Program-made: the position numbers and the translations under genes
Notes under the pieces: generated by a model
Told to the model about the DNA's origin: nothing
What the model saw: only the letters and a program-made list of their open reading frames with translations
Database searches by the model: none
In this document: positions 11,415-22,170 of the stretch, piece after piece
How positions within the stretch are numbered: position 1 is the first letter of the stretch
Layout: every line of letters starts with the position of its first letter
From: Batrachochytrium dendrobatidis JAM81
Taxonomy: Eukaryota; Chytridiomycota; Chytridiomycetes; Rhizophydiales
Length of the DNA stretch: 64,000 nucleotides
Assembly: GCF_000203795.2 (NCBI RefSeq)
Contig: NW_006281105.1
Coordinates: forward strand, 124,001-188,000
Direction: 5' to 3'

Positions 11415-12594
11415 ATGAATATTGAAACAACAAAGACAGCAACAACACAACTGTTGAATGAATACTACCAAATCAGCACTCAAACCATACCAACACAGAG
11501 AGTCAAGTCTGAATGGCAGGATGACAACAAACGAGGTTTGTTTTTGGGAATCATCCAAGAGGGAGAAACCTCACACGTCACTCGACTGCACAACCTGCTG
11601 ACTGCCAACCAATTTGCAGAGCAGCAGGAATTCTCAACCAAGATCCAGTTGGCAGACTCAGAACATCATTGTACATTCATTGATGACATGTTTGAGTACT
11701 ACATACTGCCATTCCACAAAGACTACAACGATTCATCCAGCTGTCACACTCCAGTTTCATCAAATCCAACATCAAGAACCAACTCTGCTGATGATCTGGA
11801 CTATGTTGCAAAAGTGAGTGAGCTACAGCACAAGGACTTGAACAAGGCGGTTGAGAAGAGATACAGTCTGCTTGTTTTGCTGGGATGAGCTGTCCTTGCA
11901 AGGAGCACACATTATATCCCAAAAGAACATTGGAATGGCATACAACGAACCATCCATCCTGCTACGATCTGGTTTGACGCAGAAACATCAAATACAGAAC
12001 GGACTGTTGTTGTGTATCAAGTGCCATGACCAATTCGGTAAACTAAGGCAATATGTGGATGTAGTGGATGACAAACTGGTGATCAAAGTGATCAATGAGA
12101 CGAATGATCTGACAAGTGACAAGCACAAGAAGTGGATTGAGACAATTGAAGATTTGAAAGTTATCCGCAGAACAAGGCAAAAGAGATGGACTGACAATCG
12201 ACAAACAGTCGAATCCAACAGTGAAATGACATTGTATTTCATTCACAACAATCTCACTCGACTACCAAACAGGAACGCACTAGAGTTCCACAAGACAACA
12301 TGTCTCATTTGGTGTATGGCTGATGGTGTAGAATCTGATGATGAGTATTGTTCATATGATGACGATGGCTGTACTCCTGTCGATTACCAGAGTAAGAGCA
12401 TCGAGAAATGGATGGACTCGAGTGCTACTTTGATCATTGAAATACTCAATAAAACTGTGTATTCATTACAAGAGACTGGTTTCTGTTACAGTAATAGTTG
12501 TGTCGAGTCAATGTCATGGTGTAATGGCTTCAAAAAACACCATTTTAATGATCGATACTGCATCAATATGATCGTTTTACAACCGATATATTGA
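11415..12594 (+). CDS. HNH-type nuclease protein, split by a +1 frameshift
   Basis: The upstream frame (11415-11888) encodes a helical N-terminal region (LNEYYQISTQ, FIDDMFEYYILPF). The downstream frame, open from about 11851, encodes CLFCWDEL, then GAHIISQKN, then NGLLLCIKCHDQFGKL. That is a CxxC...H...N...CxxCH layout as in fungal HNH (HNH_2-like) nuclease domains with a zinc knuckle. The two frames overlap at 11851-11888; no plausible intron fits, so one extra base or a programmed shift between about 11850 and 11865 is needed. A divergent tail follows to the stop at 12594. All zinc and HNH residues are intact, so a sequencing error or very recent pseudogenisation are both possible. Function of such proteins in chytrids is unknown. 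Confidence 0.6.
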
Positions 12595-15112
12595 AACTTG
12601 TTGATATCGGAACCAGTATTGATATTGGTAGTGGATGATGTATAATCAAAAAGAAATCCACATCGGAACGTTCCTTGCTCTCGTTTGTGATTGTTTTTCG
12701 TGGATTGTTCTGGTATTTTATGTAGCTCACTTTTTGCCTTGCACGCATGTAAGCAGCAACCACGAATCGTTGAAACACAGATTGCACAAGTCAATACATT
12801 CTGATGACATTTGGAATATAACAAGACACAAGTGGTGACCAAAGTTTAATTCACAATCCATGAATGAACACGATCGCGTTGCCGACTGGATCAAATAACA
12901 ACGCAGGTGTTTGGAACATGTCTTGAATACATGAATCGACCAGATTGACAACATACTTGTGTAGTCGATAATCAATGGAATTGACCAAACGGAATGCCTG
13001 CAACTGCCAAAAAACCAAACAAAATGCCAAAGCATTTATATTAAAATGTTACACTACGACATCATGTCTCAAAGTGCTGAATGAGTTGTTGTCATGCAAC
13101 TTTACTGTTGATATTGTTTATGGATTTGAAGATGTGCAATACAATTCGTAGTGTGTTGCTCAACGACACTGATCAAATGGTACTGAATACAGTGTGTCAA
13201 ACAAGATGATCGCTTTGACTAGTGTGTCAGAATGTTTTGATAAATAACAATTATATCATGATTGCTATATTGGTTCATGTAGTGTATTGTATAGTCAACC
13301 ATGCACATGCACATGCATGTCATTGTCAATTGATGGTCGTTTGTAAACAACTTGTGGACAACTTGCAAATATTACAATCATGGTGATTGCTTGAATGTCG
13401 ATACCAAGCCATGCGTTTGATGGTCATTTACTGTTCAGTTTACTGTTCAACAATGCAAATGGTCGTTGTCTACCAATCAGTCGAGTCGTAGACATGGACT
13501 GCACATTGTGTGTATCGCTTTGTTCATGACCAAACTGTAACAATGTGCACTTTGCATTGAGTTTGAACTGCAATCTGCGACTTGTACGCATTATGATGTA
13601 TTGTTTCAATATTCATGTTGCATTCATCAACATCAACGTGCAGTGTCGATCTGATGTTTGATGTTGATGTTGTGTTGATATTCCAACAACACTGAATATC
13701 CCAAATCAGGTCAGTATTGACTCGTGTGATAATAATCCATGGACAGTCGGTTTTACCAAACTGTTGTACAAACATATTGACATTCGATCGATCGGAACGA
13801 CAATCAATCATTCCAATGTGTTGTTTGATATACAAACTATAACCCACATGGTGACTGATGTTGTAACACATGTTGTAACACAACATTGAATCAATCAAAC
13901 TGCAATTACACACTCCATCATATGTCGCATGTGTTGGCATGTCAAGTGTGGTGATATCAGGTCAAAACAGTCGATTGGCATAGTAATCCACCAACATTCG
14001 AGTCGGTTGATCAGCCAAACAGTTGTATCATGCGGTAATATCAATATACTGCGATTGTAGCGTGCCATTCATCAGACATTGTTGAAACCATTACAAAACC
14101 TGTTTGGACCAAATCAAACTGTGACGAATACCACATACTCGGATCATCATCAACTAAACCAGGAATACACGCTTGATAATATTGGCGATTGATGATTGAA
14201 CCTGATTCATGGTTAATTCGTCGAGTGTTTGCAATGTGTTGTTAATAAAACCAGTCATATACCATTTGGTGTTATTGACTTGTGGTTTGGTGATGGTTTG
14301 ATTGCAAGTGATTCTTGGACACAACACATTGCAAACCAAGCAACTTGACTACTTGAACGACTCAAACTACTCGATACTAACCGGAATTCAATACAATTGT
14401 TGAATAGCCCNNNNNNNNNNNNNNNNNNNNNNNNNNNNNNNNNNNNNNNNNNNNNNNNNNNNNNNNNNNNNNNNNNNNNNNNNNNNNNNNNNNNNNNNNN
14501 NNNNNNNNNNACTATATACGCAAAATGCGTTGGATTCATTTGTGATTGCATACTCATCAATCTTGAATGACAGTGTTTGTGCAGTTTTGGATATAGGTTG
14601 TATGGATATTGCAACAAACATGTAGTATTATAGTATGACTGACATATACTACTATTGGATCAAACAACATAACAGTCCGATATAATGTCAAATATATATG
14701 TGCATAGAATGGTCACCAAACCTGATCGGTTGTATATCAATCATAAACAACTACCAATTAGCAACAAGTGTCATTCGTATACATTGACAGAATTACTACA
14801 GACAACACCAACAATTACAAGATCATGTGCAATATATCAAGAATTGTGATATGGTTTCAATAAACCAACAACAACTGAACAAATGACATTGCAATGATTA
14901 TTCATAGAACAAGGCAATCAAACGACAACGACAATGTTAGTGACAATTATGTTGGACAATATTCATGATTCAAATATTGACAGTCAAACATTGGTTAACC
15001 AACAGTTGTACGATTATACAACTGACCCGTGTATTGACAAGTGATCAACATCGATCCGGTCATAGTTGAAACGGTGTATCACAGGAATCGAAAGTTGACA
15101 CATTATTGTTGT
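12595..15112. other. Gene-poor decayed sequence with assembly gap
   Basis: No gene supported. The longer frames (such as minus 13524-13940) are low-complexity and lack any domain pattern. Composition is AT-rich and full of short CAA/TTG words, like the other decayed stretches of this window. Confidence 0.6.
14411..14510. other. Assembly gap (100 N)
   Basis: Exactly 100 undetermined bases, the conventional placeholder for a gap of unknown or estimated size. Frames drawn across it are meaningless. Confidence 0.99.
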
Positions 15113-15580
15113 GGTGTAATATTAGCAACTACACACAACTTGACATGAATGACAATGTTGATATTGAGACTGTCAATGTATTACAGTGTATTGGTCAACA
15201 GTGACTGCAATCAATGATAATATTGCAGTCAATTCAATCCATGTGTTGATTGGAACAATCATTATCCACTTGTCAGATTCAGTATGTAAATATAAATGAA
15301 TGTTTTGTAACACATTTACCAATCCAACAATCAAACTCAATCTGAACATTGAATATTAAAATGTAATCAATTGAGTTAAATTGACACTCGATTGAACAAT
15401 ACAAATAAACACAAAATTGTTTAAACACTATTCAAAATGTGAGTTTGTTTCATATTCTTCACATGATATCGAGTTTTGGATTTAAAGTCCAATTTTTTTT
15501 CTTTTTTTCTTCACTTCATTCTATTCCATTTCCTTTTGCTCTTTCTTCTACTCTATTCCTTTCTATTTTAACAAACTACA
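15113..15580 (+). promoter_or_regulatory. CRN-2 promoter and extended upstream repeat
   Basis: Its distal part (15113-15360) is repeated in inverted orientation at about 32150-32395 upstream of CRN-4. The proximal part matches the CRN-3 and CRN-4 promoters: TTGACACTCGATTGAACAAT, TTTAAACACTATTCAAA, CACATGATATCGAG, GGATTTAAAGTCCAA, then a roughly 90-nt T/C-rich leader to the ATG at 15581. A stop codon directly precedes the ATG in frame. It lacks an about 36-bp block with ATGACGTAAT that CRN-3 and CRN-4 keep. Confidence 0.7.
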
Positions 15581-17281
15581 ATGGAAAATAAAGTATTCTA
15601 CATTCAATACCTCCACAACCACCCAGTGGAAATCGAAACTCACTTCAATGGAGAATTGGAGAGAAAAAGACCACTGACTGACGTTGGTGGCCTGGTTGCT
15701 GCTTACAAGACTGTCACCACTACCCTCCTTGGTGCTATTCCTGTTGAAGAGCTCACTCTCCATTATGTGGTGGATGGTCCAGCCATTGCTGTGGATGTGC
15801 TCCTGACCTCTATTCAAAATCCTTTTGGTTCTTACGACCATCCACTGATAATCAAATCAAAAGGTGATTCTGGCCAAAGTCTTGTCAATCGTCTTACAGT
15901 AAGACTCGATAAATTTTTATCAAACACTTTGGCAGATATCGAAAAAAATCTTTCAGAGTCATCTACTACTGAAATCAAAAGAAACTATCCTAAAACACCT
16001 TCGCATGTTGGACGATGGGAAAGCTTTTCAACAGATGCAAAAGCATATGAATATCCTGCTACTCATGTTGGGAGTGATGTTGTTTTGCCTGTTACAAGAG
16101 AAGTCGAATTCACACTGGAAAGAGATGTCAGCAGGGCTGTTGGAAACCATTTGGATAACTTCAACAGAATATTTCAAGACCAAGGAAAGACGCACAGATT
16201 CAAAGCCAAACCCACTGCTATCCCTTTAAACTCTGGAACACCAACTCAAACAAAAAAGTCTATCAAGCTTATTGGAGTTCCAGATAATGTTCTCATTCTT
16301 GGTTCCAAAGTTTTGTCATTTATTGAAGACAAGACTCCAAATGATTTGCCGGTTCGTCATTTTGCAAGCGGAACTCCATTTGATTTGCTGGAGATGTATA
16401 AAGAAGATATACAATACCAACAAAGCAAAATAACCCGTGAGGACATTGGACGTATGGATGTGTGTACAGTGATTGATCAAGTTTACGGATATCTCTCATT
16501 GAACAATCTGGTCTATGGATGTGTAACTTGTTATGATGTTACATATTTTCTTTGGCGACCCAAAAGAAGCACTCTTCTTATCAGCCATCCCATTTTCAAT
16601 AATTCTCATTCGCCTAGTCTTCTTCAAGCACTATATTACTTTGTTCAGCTTGCTTTACAAGACTATAAAAAACAAACGCTAGATCCCAATCCAAAGGACT
16701 CTGATATGCCTGTGGAACTTAACGCCAGAAATGAAATGGATACTGATGAACATAATGCGGATGGACAATCAGAATCAGGCAGTAACTATTCAACCACAGG
16801 CCAGGGAAAAGAAACAAATTATAGTTCGGACAAGAGCAAAGGAACAAAATATAACCTTAATCTCGATTCTCTTCATTCTGGTGCCGTGGTTGGATCTGGA
16901 GCAACTGGTCAAGTCATTCGACTCAAGGACAGCAACATTGTTGTGAAGCAATGTGATTCTTATAACAATCCTGAAGGATTCAAAATGCTGAAGAACGAAA
17001 TATCAATTTACGAAAAGCTTTCCCCACTCAATCTAAAGTATATTCCTCGTTATTATGGACAGTGCGAATATTATGGGCAACATTTCATTGCGTTGGACTA
17101 TATTCCCGGAAACCATTGTGATTGGAGAGCAAACAGTGAATTGAAGAAAAAGTTGAATCGTGTTATTCGAGACTTGAAATCGGTTGGCGTGGTTCATCAG
17201 GACTTGAAACCAGAAAATGTGCTTTTAACTCATGATGGGGATATCAAATTGATTGATTTTGGTAAAGCAGAGATTAAATAA
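15581..17281 (+). CDS. Crinkler-type effector: header, PD-(D/E)XK-like domain, protein kinase (CRN-2)
   Basis: Intron-less, 566 residues. Header 1 to about 95 is nearly identical to CRN-3. The middle region has GVPDNVLI (232-239) and SFIEDKT (246-252), a PD...ExK arrangement, then VYGYLSLNNLVYGCV (301-315) and TYFLWRP (321-327), as in the nuclease-like domain that precedes kinases in some CRN and fungal kinase families. An acidic Ser-rich linker follows (about 370-425). The kinase starts with glycine loop GSGATGQV (438-445) and lysine VVK (454-456), then VVHQDLKPENVLL (537-549) and DFG (559-561). The protein ends five residues after DFG, so the usual activation segment and rest of the C-lobe are missing. 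Kinase-type CRNs are known in oomycetes (CRN8). Activity here is inferred from intact K, D and DFG residues. Confidence 0.85.
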   Translation: MENKVFYIQYLHNHPVEIETHFNGELERKRPLTDVGGLVAAYKTVTTTLLGAIPVEELTLHYVVDGPAIAVDVLLTSIQNPFGSYDHPLIIKSKGDSGQSLVNRLTVRLDKFLSNTLADIEKNLSESSTTEIKRNYPKTPSHVGRWESFSTDAKAYEYPATHVGSDVVLPVTREVEFTLERDVSRAVGNHLDNFNRIFQDQGKTHRFKAKPTAIPLNSGTPTQTKKSIKLIGVPDNVLILGSKVLSFIEDKTPNDLPVRHFASGTPFDLLEMYKEDIQYQQSKITREDIGRMDVCTVIDQVYGYLSLNNLVYGCVTCYDVTYFLWRPKRSTLLISHPIFNNSHSPSLLQALYYFVQLALQDYKKQTLDPNPKDSDMPVELNARNEMDTDEHNADGQSESGSNYSTTGQGKETNYSSDKSKGTKYNLNLDSLHSGAVVGSGATGQVIRLKDSNIVVKQCDSYNNPEGFKMLKNEISIYEKLSPLNLKYIPRYYGQCEYYGQHFIALDYIPGNHCDWRANSELKKKLNRVIRDLKSVGVVHQDLKPENVLLTHDGDIKLIDFGKAEIK

Positions 17282-17418
17282 AAAAGTTGGGTTTCATGTA
17301 ACTAATTGGTTATTTTTATTGTCATTTGTAACATTGAATTTCTTAATATTATTCAAATTCGTTTACGGTACGAATTAAGCACAGAAGGCTCCTAATAATT
17401 TACACTTTGAACTAATGT

Positions 17419-17849
17419 CTATTTATTCTTGCCAAAATGAGCAGATGATATGCCAGTTTCAAAACAGGAGCGACAAACTATCAAGTAGTTGACAATGCCA
17501 CGTTCATGCCAACACATTACTGTCACGTGGCGGATTAGGTCCTTGACTCCTTTGGCAACTAGGGACATTTGTAGTCGATACGTTTGATATGCTTGTAATA
17601 TTGCTAATCCTAACAACATTTGGAAACAACAGCAGCCAGATCTGACAAAAATCCGAAAGCGCCAGCACAGAAAAAAGACCAAACCAGTTGGAGGGATCCG
17701 GGGGAAATAAACTCAAGAAAACAAGTAGCAAGCAAGTTAGGGATGGAGCCAGATTGAGAAAATTTATCAAGATTTTTGTTTGAGTTTGGACATGAGTAGT
17801 ATGGATAGAGCACCGGATGATACCAGTTTTCTTGACTAATGATTACCAC
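17419..17849 (-). pseudogene. Fragment of a small unknown gene family
   Basis: Broken minus-strand frames. One includes DNFGQNLVVIISQEN just above 17849, resembling YNLGQNIAVIMGES in the fragment at 29105-29423. Further frames (AYQTYRLQMSLVAKGVKDLI, about 17540-17600) look protein-like but have no family I recognise. Lies downstream of CRN-2; the sister fragment lies downstream of CRN-4. Flanking 17282-17418 and 17850-18179 hold nothing clear. Confidence 0.3.
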
Positions 17850-18179
17850 TAAATTTTGTCCAAAGTTGTCAAAAATAGAAAGTTATTGGACATAAGCAAT
17901 TCAGGTCAAAAACCTTGGGTATTATAGTGGGAGTTTATTAGTTTGAAATATCAGGAGATCTGTGTCAGATCCATACTTGATGCTTTAAATGGAACATCTT
18001 ATTTTTGATGAATGTATGCAGTGTTACCACGAGCGAACCCCTGTGATTTGTGAAAGCCAAAGTGGTAAAGAATACCAATAGTTTTCATGGGATTATGAAC
18101 TTAATTTCAATTATTTCTTCATTACTTGTTGTATTAAACAGTAATGAATGAAACTGACTCGAAACTTTGATTTGAATAT

Positions 18180-18451
18180 TGAATGTTGCAATGTTGAATA
18201 AAAGACTCGAGTCATTATATGAATGACGTAATCAATTGTTGAGTTGAATTGACACTTGATTGAACAATACAAATAAACACATGACAAATGTTTAAACAAT
18301 ATTCAAAGTGTGAATTTGTTTCACATTGTTCACATGATATCGAGTTTTGGATTTAAAGTCCAATTTTTTTTCTTTTTTTCTTCACTTCATTCTATTACAT
18401 TTCCTTTTGCTCTTTCTTCTACTCTATTCCTTTCTATTTTAACAAACTACA
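18180..18451 (+). promoter_or_regulatory. CRN-3 promoter
   Basis: Matches the CRN-4 promoter (31899-32145, inverted) along its length, and the CRN-2 promoter from TTGACACTTGATTGAACAAT onward. It contains a bZIP/CRE-like ATGACGTAAT at 18223-18232, TTTAAACAATATTCAAAGTG, CACATGATATCGAG, GGATTTAAAGTCCAA and a pyrimidine-rich leader. The in-frame stop before the ATG fixes the start at 18452. Confidence 0.7.
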
Positions 18452-20755
18452 ATGGAAAACATACCATTCTACATTCAATACCTACACAGCCAACCAGTGA
18501 AAATCGAAACCCACTTCAATGGAGAATTGGAGAGAAGAAGGCCACTGACTGACGTTGGTGGCCTGGTTGCTGCTTACAAGACTGCCACCACTCCTCTCCT
18601 TGACACTATTCCTGTTGACGAGCTCACTCTCCATTATGTGATAGATGGTCCAGCCATTGCTGTGGATGTGCTCCTGACCTCCATTCAAAATCCTTTTGGT
18701 TCTTACGACCATCTACTCATTATCAAGGCCAACAATAGTACCAGGCAAGGCGTCGCTAGTGCAGTATCAGGAGCGTCAATGAATGCGAATATCAGACTGG
18801 TTTCGGGAACATCTGAAGAAACTATAAATCCATCACTTTCAGAGTATTGCCACATTGCCGATTCTTTAAAAAACGACAACTGTGTCGTGCAAATCGTAGA
18901 TGTTCTCCTTTCAATCACAGCTGGAGAATTTTCCGAGTCGAGCTTTGAAGATTTACCATTTGTATTTCTCAAGGGCTCGTCTGGTTCAGGAAAGAGTCAG
19001 ATGGGCTTTAACATCAAAGCCAATATCGGTAATCAGAGGAAAGTGCATTATTTCCTGTTTGATCCTCCTAGCTCGATATCGCAAAGAATCTACCGCAACT
19101 TTCGAAACATTTCAAAGTTGTTCAGCAAATGTTATGTAGAAGATGAGCACATGTACACTTCTGAAACTTCATCTCCAAGCTGTGGTTCGTTATTTCAAAA
19201 AAGTCTATACATGTATGGATTTATTTTTGAATTGCTATCCGACAAAACTCAGTCACCCACAGTCAGTATTGGCCCAAAGACTGGCAAAGATGTCCAAAAG
19301 CTGATGACTTCCAAAGGAATCAATGAATGCAGACCAGTGTTTATTCTGGACGAGTGTATTGCTATTTCAGACCAGTCCTTAAAAAAAGTGCGATTTGTGC
19401 GAAATTGCTTTCGTTCATTGGGTCTGGGACTCGTTATGATGGGAACAGATTCCAGAGCAGCCAAACTGCAACCCACCACTGACAATGGCAGTCGAAGTGA
19501 GATTCCAAGACCGTGGTGCCATGTGTTTGGGGAATTTCCAGCAGTAAAACTAGAACTAACAGGATTGTCATCTAGACTATCACCTAGACTACCAAGATAT
19601 CTCAAATCTATCATACTCAACTCAAGGCCACTTTTTGCGCAGTTTGTCGCAGAAGAAATCGCAAACAATGTTTCAGATTTTGACGAATTGATGAAAGCAG
19701 CGTTTATTAAACTGAAATCAGTCAAAATGATATTTGGAAATCTTTACGGACAACTTGGACAGGTTCGGCTGTTTCATAACGCTCACTGTCAACTGACCGA
19801 TTTGGAAAGCCAATCGACCAATCTGAAAAACCAATCGACTCCATTGATTCACTCACACTTTGCCCAGCTAGATGGAGAAAAAAACTTTATATTGATGAAT
19901 GATGGATGTATTCAAGACCATTCTGCTTCTTGGAGACCGTCTTCGGTGTTTCCAGAGCTAAAGAACGACATTTTGCTTTACCTGCTGTTGATGGGTGGAA
20001 AGGGATTTTCCGCCTGTTATGCAGGGGATGGCAAGCAGGTGCCATATGCATATTTTTTGATGAAAGCCAAGAGTAATCCGGATTATCGCAGCCATATTCT
20101 ATACTTTTCGAATGCTGCACAGGATAGCAATGATGGAATGTTTCTCGAGTCTTTGCTATGTTCGACAGTCTGTTTGGCTTCACATTCTAATGGCGTCAAG
20201 GGAATTGGTCTAAAACCGTTTCTGTTGAATTTGGTATACCAGCTTCAGATTGATAAACCTGATTCCGAAGACGTCTCTATACTCGATCTGAACAGGCTCG
20301 ATGGTATAACATTTACTGTACCTTTTCTTTCACCGCCAAACCAAAAGTGGCCCGATTTTGTTCAAATACCTGGTTCAAACTTTGATTGGTTATCAAGAAC
20401 TCGAAACTCGGAAGGTATTGATTTGAAGACTTCCTGTGGACTTTTTGGAGAATCCAAAGATCACAAAAGTGTAATCAGCCTTGAAACAATGGTGAATATC
20501 ATTGGTAGGATTCCTAAAGCAGCAAAGGTGGAACTAGTTTTTACACGAAAACTTCAAGATTCGTACTTTAATCATCCAGCTCCATCGTTTGAAATTCAAT
20601 TCCAAAGAAGCCATGTTCTGAAAAAGGCTTACTACAAGATTGACGCTTCAAAGCCCAACACTTTGCTTGAACCAATCGAGGGTCTTCCGTGCGACCAGCC
20701 TGATATGGATGGAGTTGTTATTTTCTTTGAGATCAATGACAGGGTTATTATTTAA
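18452..20755 (+). CDS. Crinkler-type effector with P-loop NTPase, long form (CRN-3)
   Basis: Intron-less, 767 residues. Header 1 to about 95 (ENIPFYIQYLHSQ, ELTLHYVIDGPAI, LLTSIQNPFGSYDH) is almost the same as CRN-2, but everything after about residue 93 differs. Walker A GSSGSGKS is at about 175-182 and Walker B PVFILDE at about 293-299. The remaining region (LKNDILLYLLLMGGKGFSA, about residue 505 on, and KPFLLNLVYQLQI) matches the general pattern of long CRN ATPases. The C-terminus (about 640-767) is not assigned, although CRNs of this size often end in a nuclease-like or unknown toxin domain. No signal peptide. A likely polyadenylation signal (AATAAATA) lies at about 20777. Confidence 0.8.
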   Translation: MENIPFYIQYLHSQPVKIETHFNGELERRRPLTDVGGLVAAYKTATTPLLDTIPVDELTLHYVIDGPAIAVDVLLTSIQNPFGSYDHLLIIKANNSTRQGVASAVSGASMNANIRLVSGTSEETINPSLSEYCHIADSLKNDNCVVQIVDVLLSITAGEFSESSFEDLPFVFLKGSSGSGKSQMGFNIKANIGNQRKVHYFLFDPPSSISQRIYRNFRNISKLFSKCYVEDEHMYTSETSSPSCGSLFQKSLYMYGFIFELLSDKTQSPTVSIGPKTGKDVQKLMTSKGINECRPVFILDECIAISDQSLKKVRFVRNCFRSLGLGLVMMGTDSRAAKLQPTTDNGSRSEIPRPWCHVFGEFPAVKLELTGLSSRLSPRLPRYLKSIILNSRPLFAQFVAEEIANNVSDFDELMKAAFIKLKSVKMIFGNLYGQLGQVRLFHNAHCQLTDLESQSTNLKNQSTPLIHSHFAQLDGEKNFILMNDGCIQDHSASWRPSSVFPELKNDILLYLLLMGGKGFSACYAGDGKQVPYAYFLMKAKSNPDYRSHILYFSNAAQDSNDGMFLESLLCSTVCLASHSNGVKGIGLKPFLLNLVYQLQIDKPDSEDVSILDLNRLDGITFTVPFLSPPNQKWPDFVQIPGSNFDWLSRTRNSEGIDLKTSCGLFGESKDHKSVISLETMVNIIGRIPKAAKVELVFTRKLQDSYFNHPAPSFEIQFQRSHVLKKAYYKIDASKPNTLLEPIEGLPCDQPDMDGVVIFFEINDRVII

Positions 20756-22170
20756 TGAGCATTGATATTTCCTCCCAATAAATATATTTATTAATTTGTA
20801 CAAATCTATAATAACTCGATCGAATTGAGCAAGTTGTTTTTGGATAAATATCAGTAATGATTACACAATCATTTAACAATCTATCCAGTTTCAAGGATAT
20901 TGTTACAATTATGGGCAAGATATACAACAATCCAATCGTGTTCATTGTGTTCATTGTGCTATCGAGTATGAATATTACACAAAACTATCCATCATTCAAA
21001 CTACAGACTATCCACTGTTGCACCTCGAGACTTTTGTCCATAATGACCTATTTTTGGTAGATTGCTGTTTTTGACAAGCTTGGACAAATCTAATAGTAAT
21101 TATTGGCCAACAAAACTGGTATCATTTGGTGCCTTGTCTACACTGTTATAATTGACAGTTCTGGTGTTTCAAGTGGTGTATATTGAGAACATTGCATTAT
21201 GGAACCATTGCAATGTACGACACAAAGTTGGATGATGTGCGCAATGACGTACATCATATCGGCTATAAATGGATCAATGCATACCTTTGTAATAAATAAC
21301 CAGCTTTGTTACTACACCTGTCGAGTCCCTAGTTTCACAATAGTCTTTGATTTCCAACATGAATACCGCTACATTCAAAATGCACAACACGCTTGATATG
21401 GAACAAAAACAGCACTATTGTTCACGTTGCTACAAGTATATTGGGATCATCATTGTATCACACACTACTGGTAGCTGTAAATCGGACGACAAAAACACAA
21501 ACAGTGATGTTGAACATGATGAGTAAACCTAGTTGTATTGGTTGCTGTTGCACAAAAACAGCTGTTTTTAACAGTACATTTTGAATATCGTAATGTTGAT
21601 CAATCACAAATATATGGGTTTTGATGGGTCCGGTAGATCAATTCAGTGTATAGTAGTGATTAGTGCAATATGATCAATTCAAGCATGCCATGTCGTGTCG
21701 TGTCATTGTATTGGTAATGAATGATGTTATTGAATGGATGAGATTGAATGCAAGATAAATAAGTAAACCATCATGCAATACACGCTGGATTGTAGCATAT
21801 CCTACTCGAGACTGTTGATGGTCCACTTTGAGCTGCAACAATGTGTCGGGTCTGGTTCAAGAGTTTGTTGTTCAGCACCAGAATCTTGAGCAACTGTACC
21901 ATGCTCAGATTGTGACAATCATTGAAATACACCATTGTAGAACGAACCGAATCAAACCACTGCATTACCAGCTGATCCGAGATGCATCATATGGTCAAGT
22001 TTTACCAGACTGAACAACATCCAAGTAGTGTTGCTTGAATCCAGTTTTGTAAAACTGATATTTCCAAACCATATTTGTCGCAACCCAAGTGTTTTTGATG
22101 TTCAATCTCAAGTCGAGCCTTGTGAATCGGACTGGATTATTGTTGCATTCAAATCGGGATTGGAATCAGG
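20756..22170. other. Decayed gene-poor stretch with dispersed repeat pieces
   Basis: No gene supported. About 21190-21310 resembles 39770-39860 (shared GACGTACATCAT and ATAACCAG words), and about 21645-21740 resembles 45365-45440 (TGCAATATGATCAATTCAAG). These are remnants of a dispersed sequence family. Confidence 0.5.

Noticed and set aside
13524..13940. 138-residue minus-strand frame as a gene
   Set aside because: Low-complexity His/Asn/Thr/Cys composition, no domain pattern, no splice or promoter context.
14255..14617. Frames running through the N gap
   Set aside because: The central third is undetermined sequence, so the frame has no meaning.
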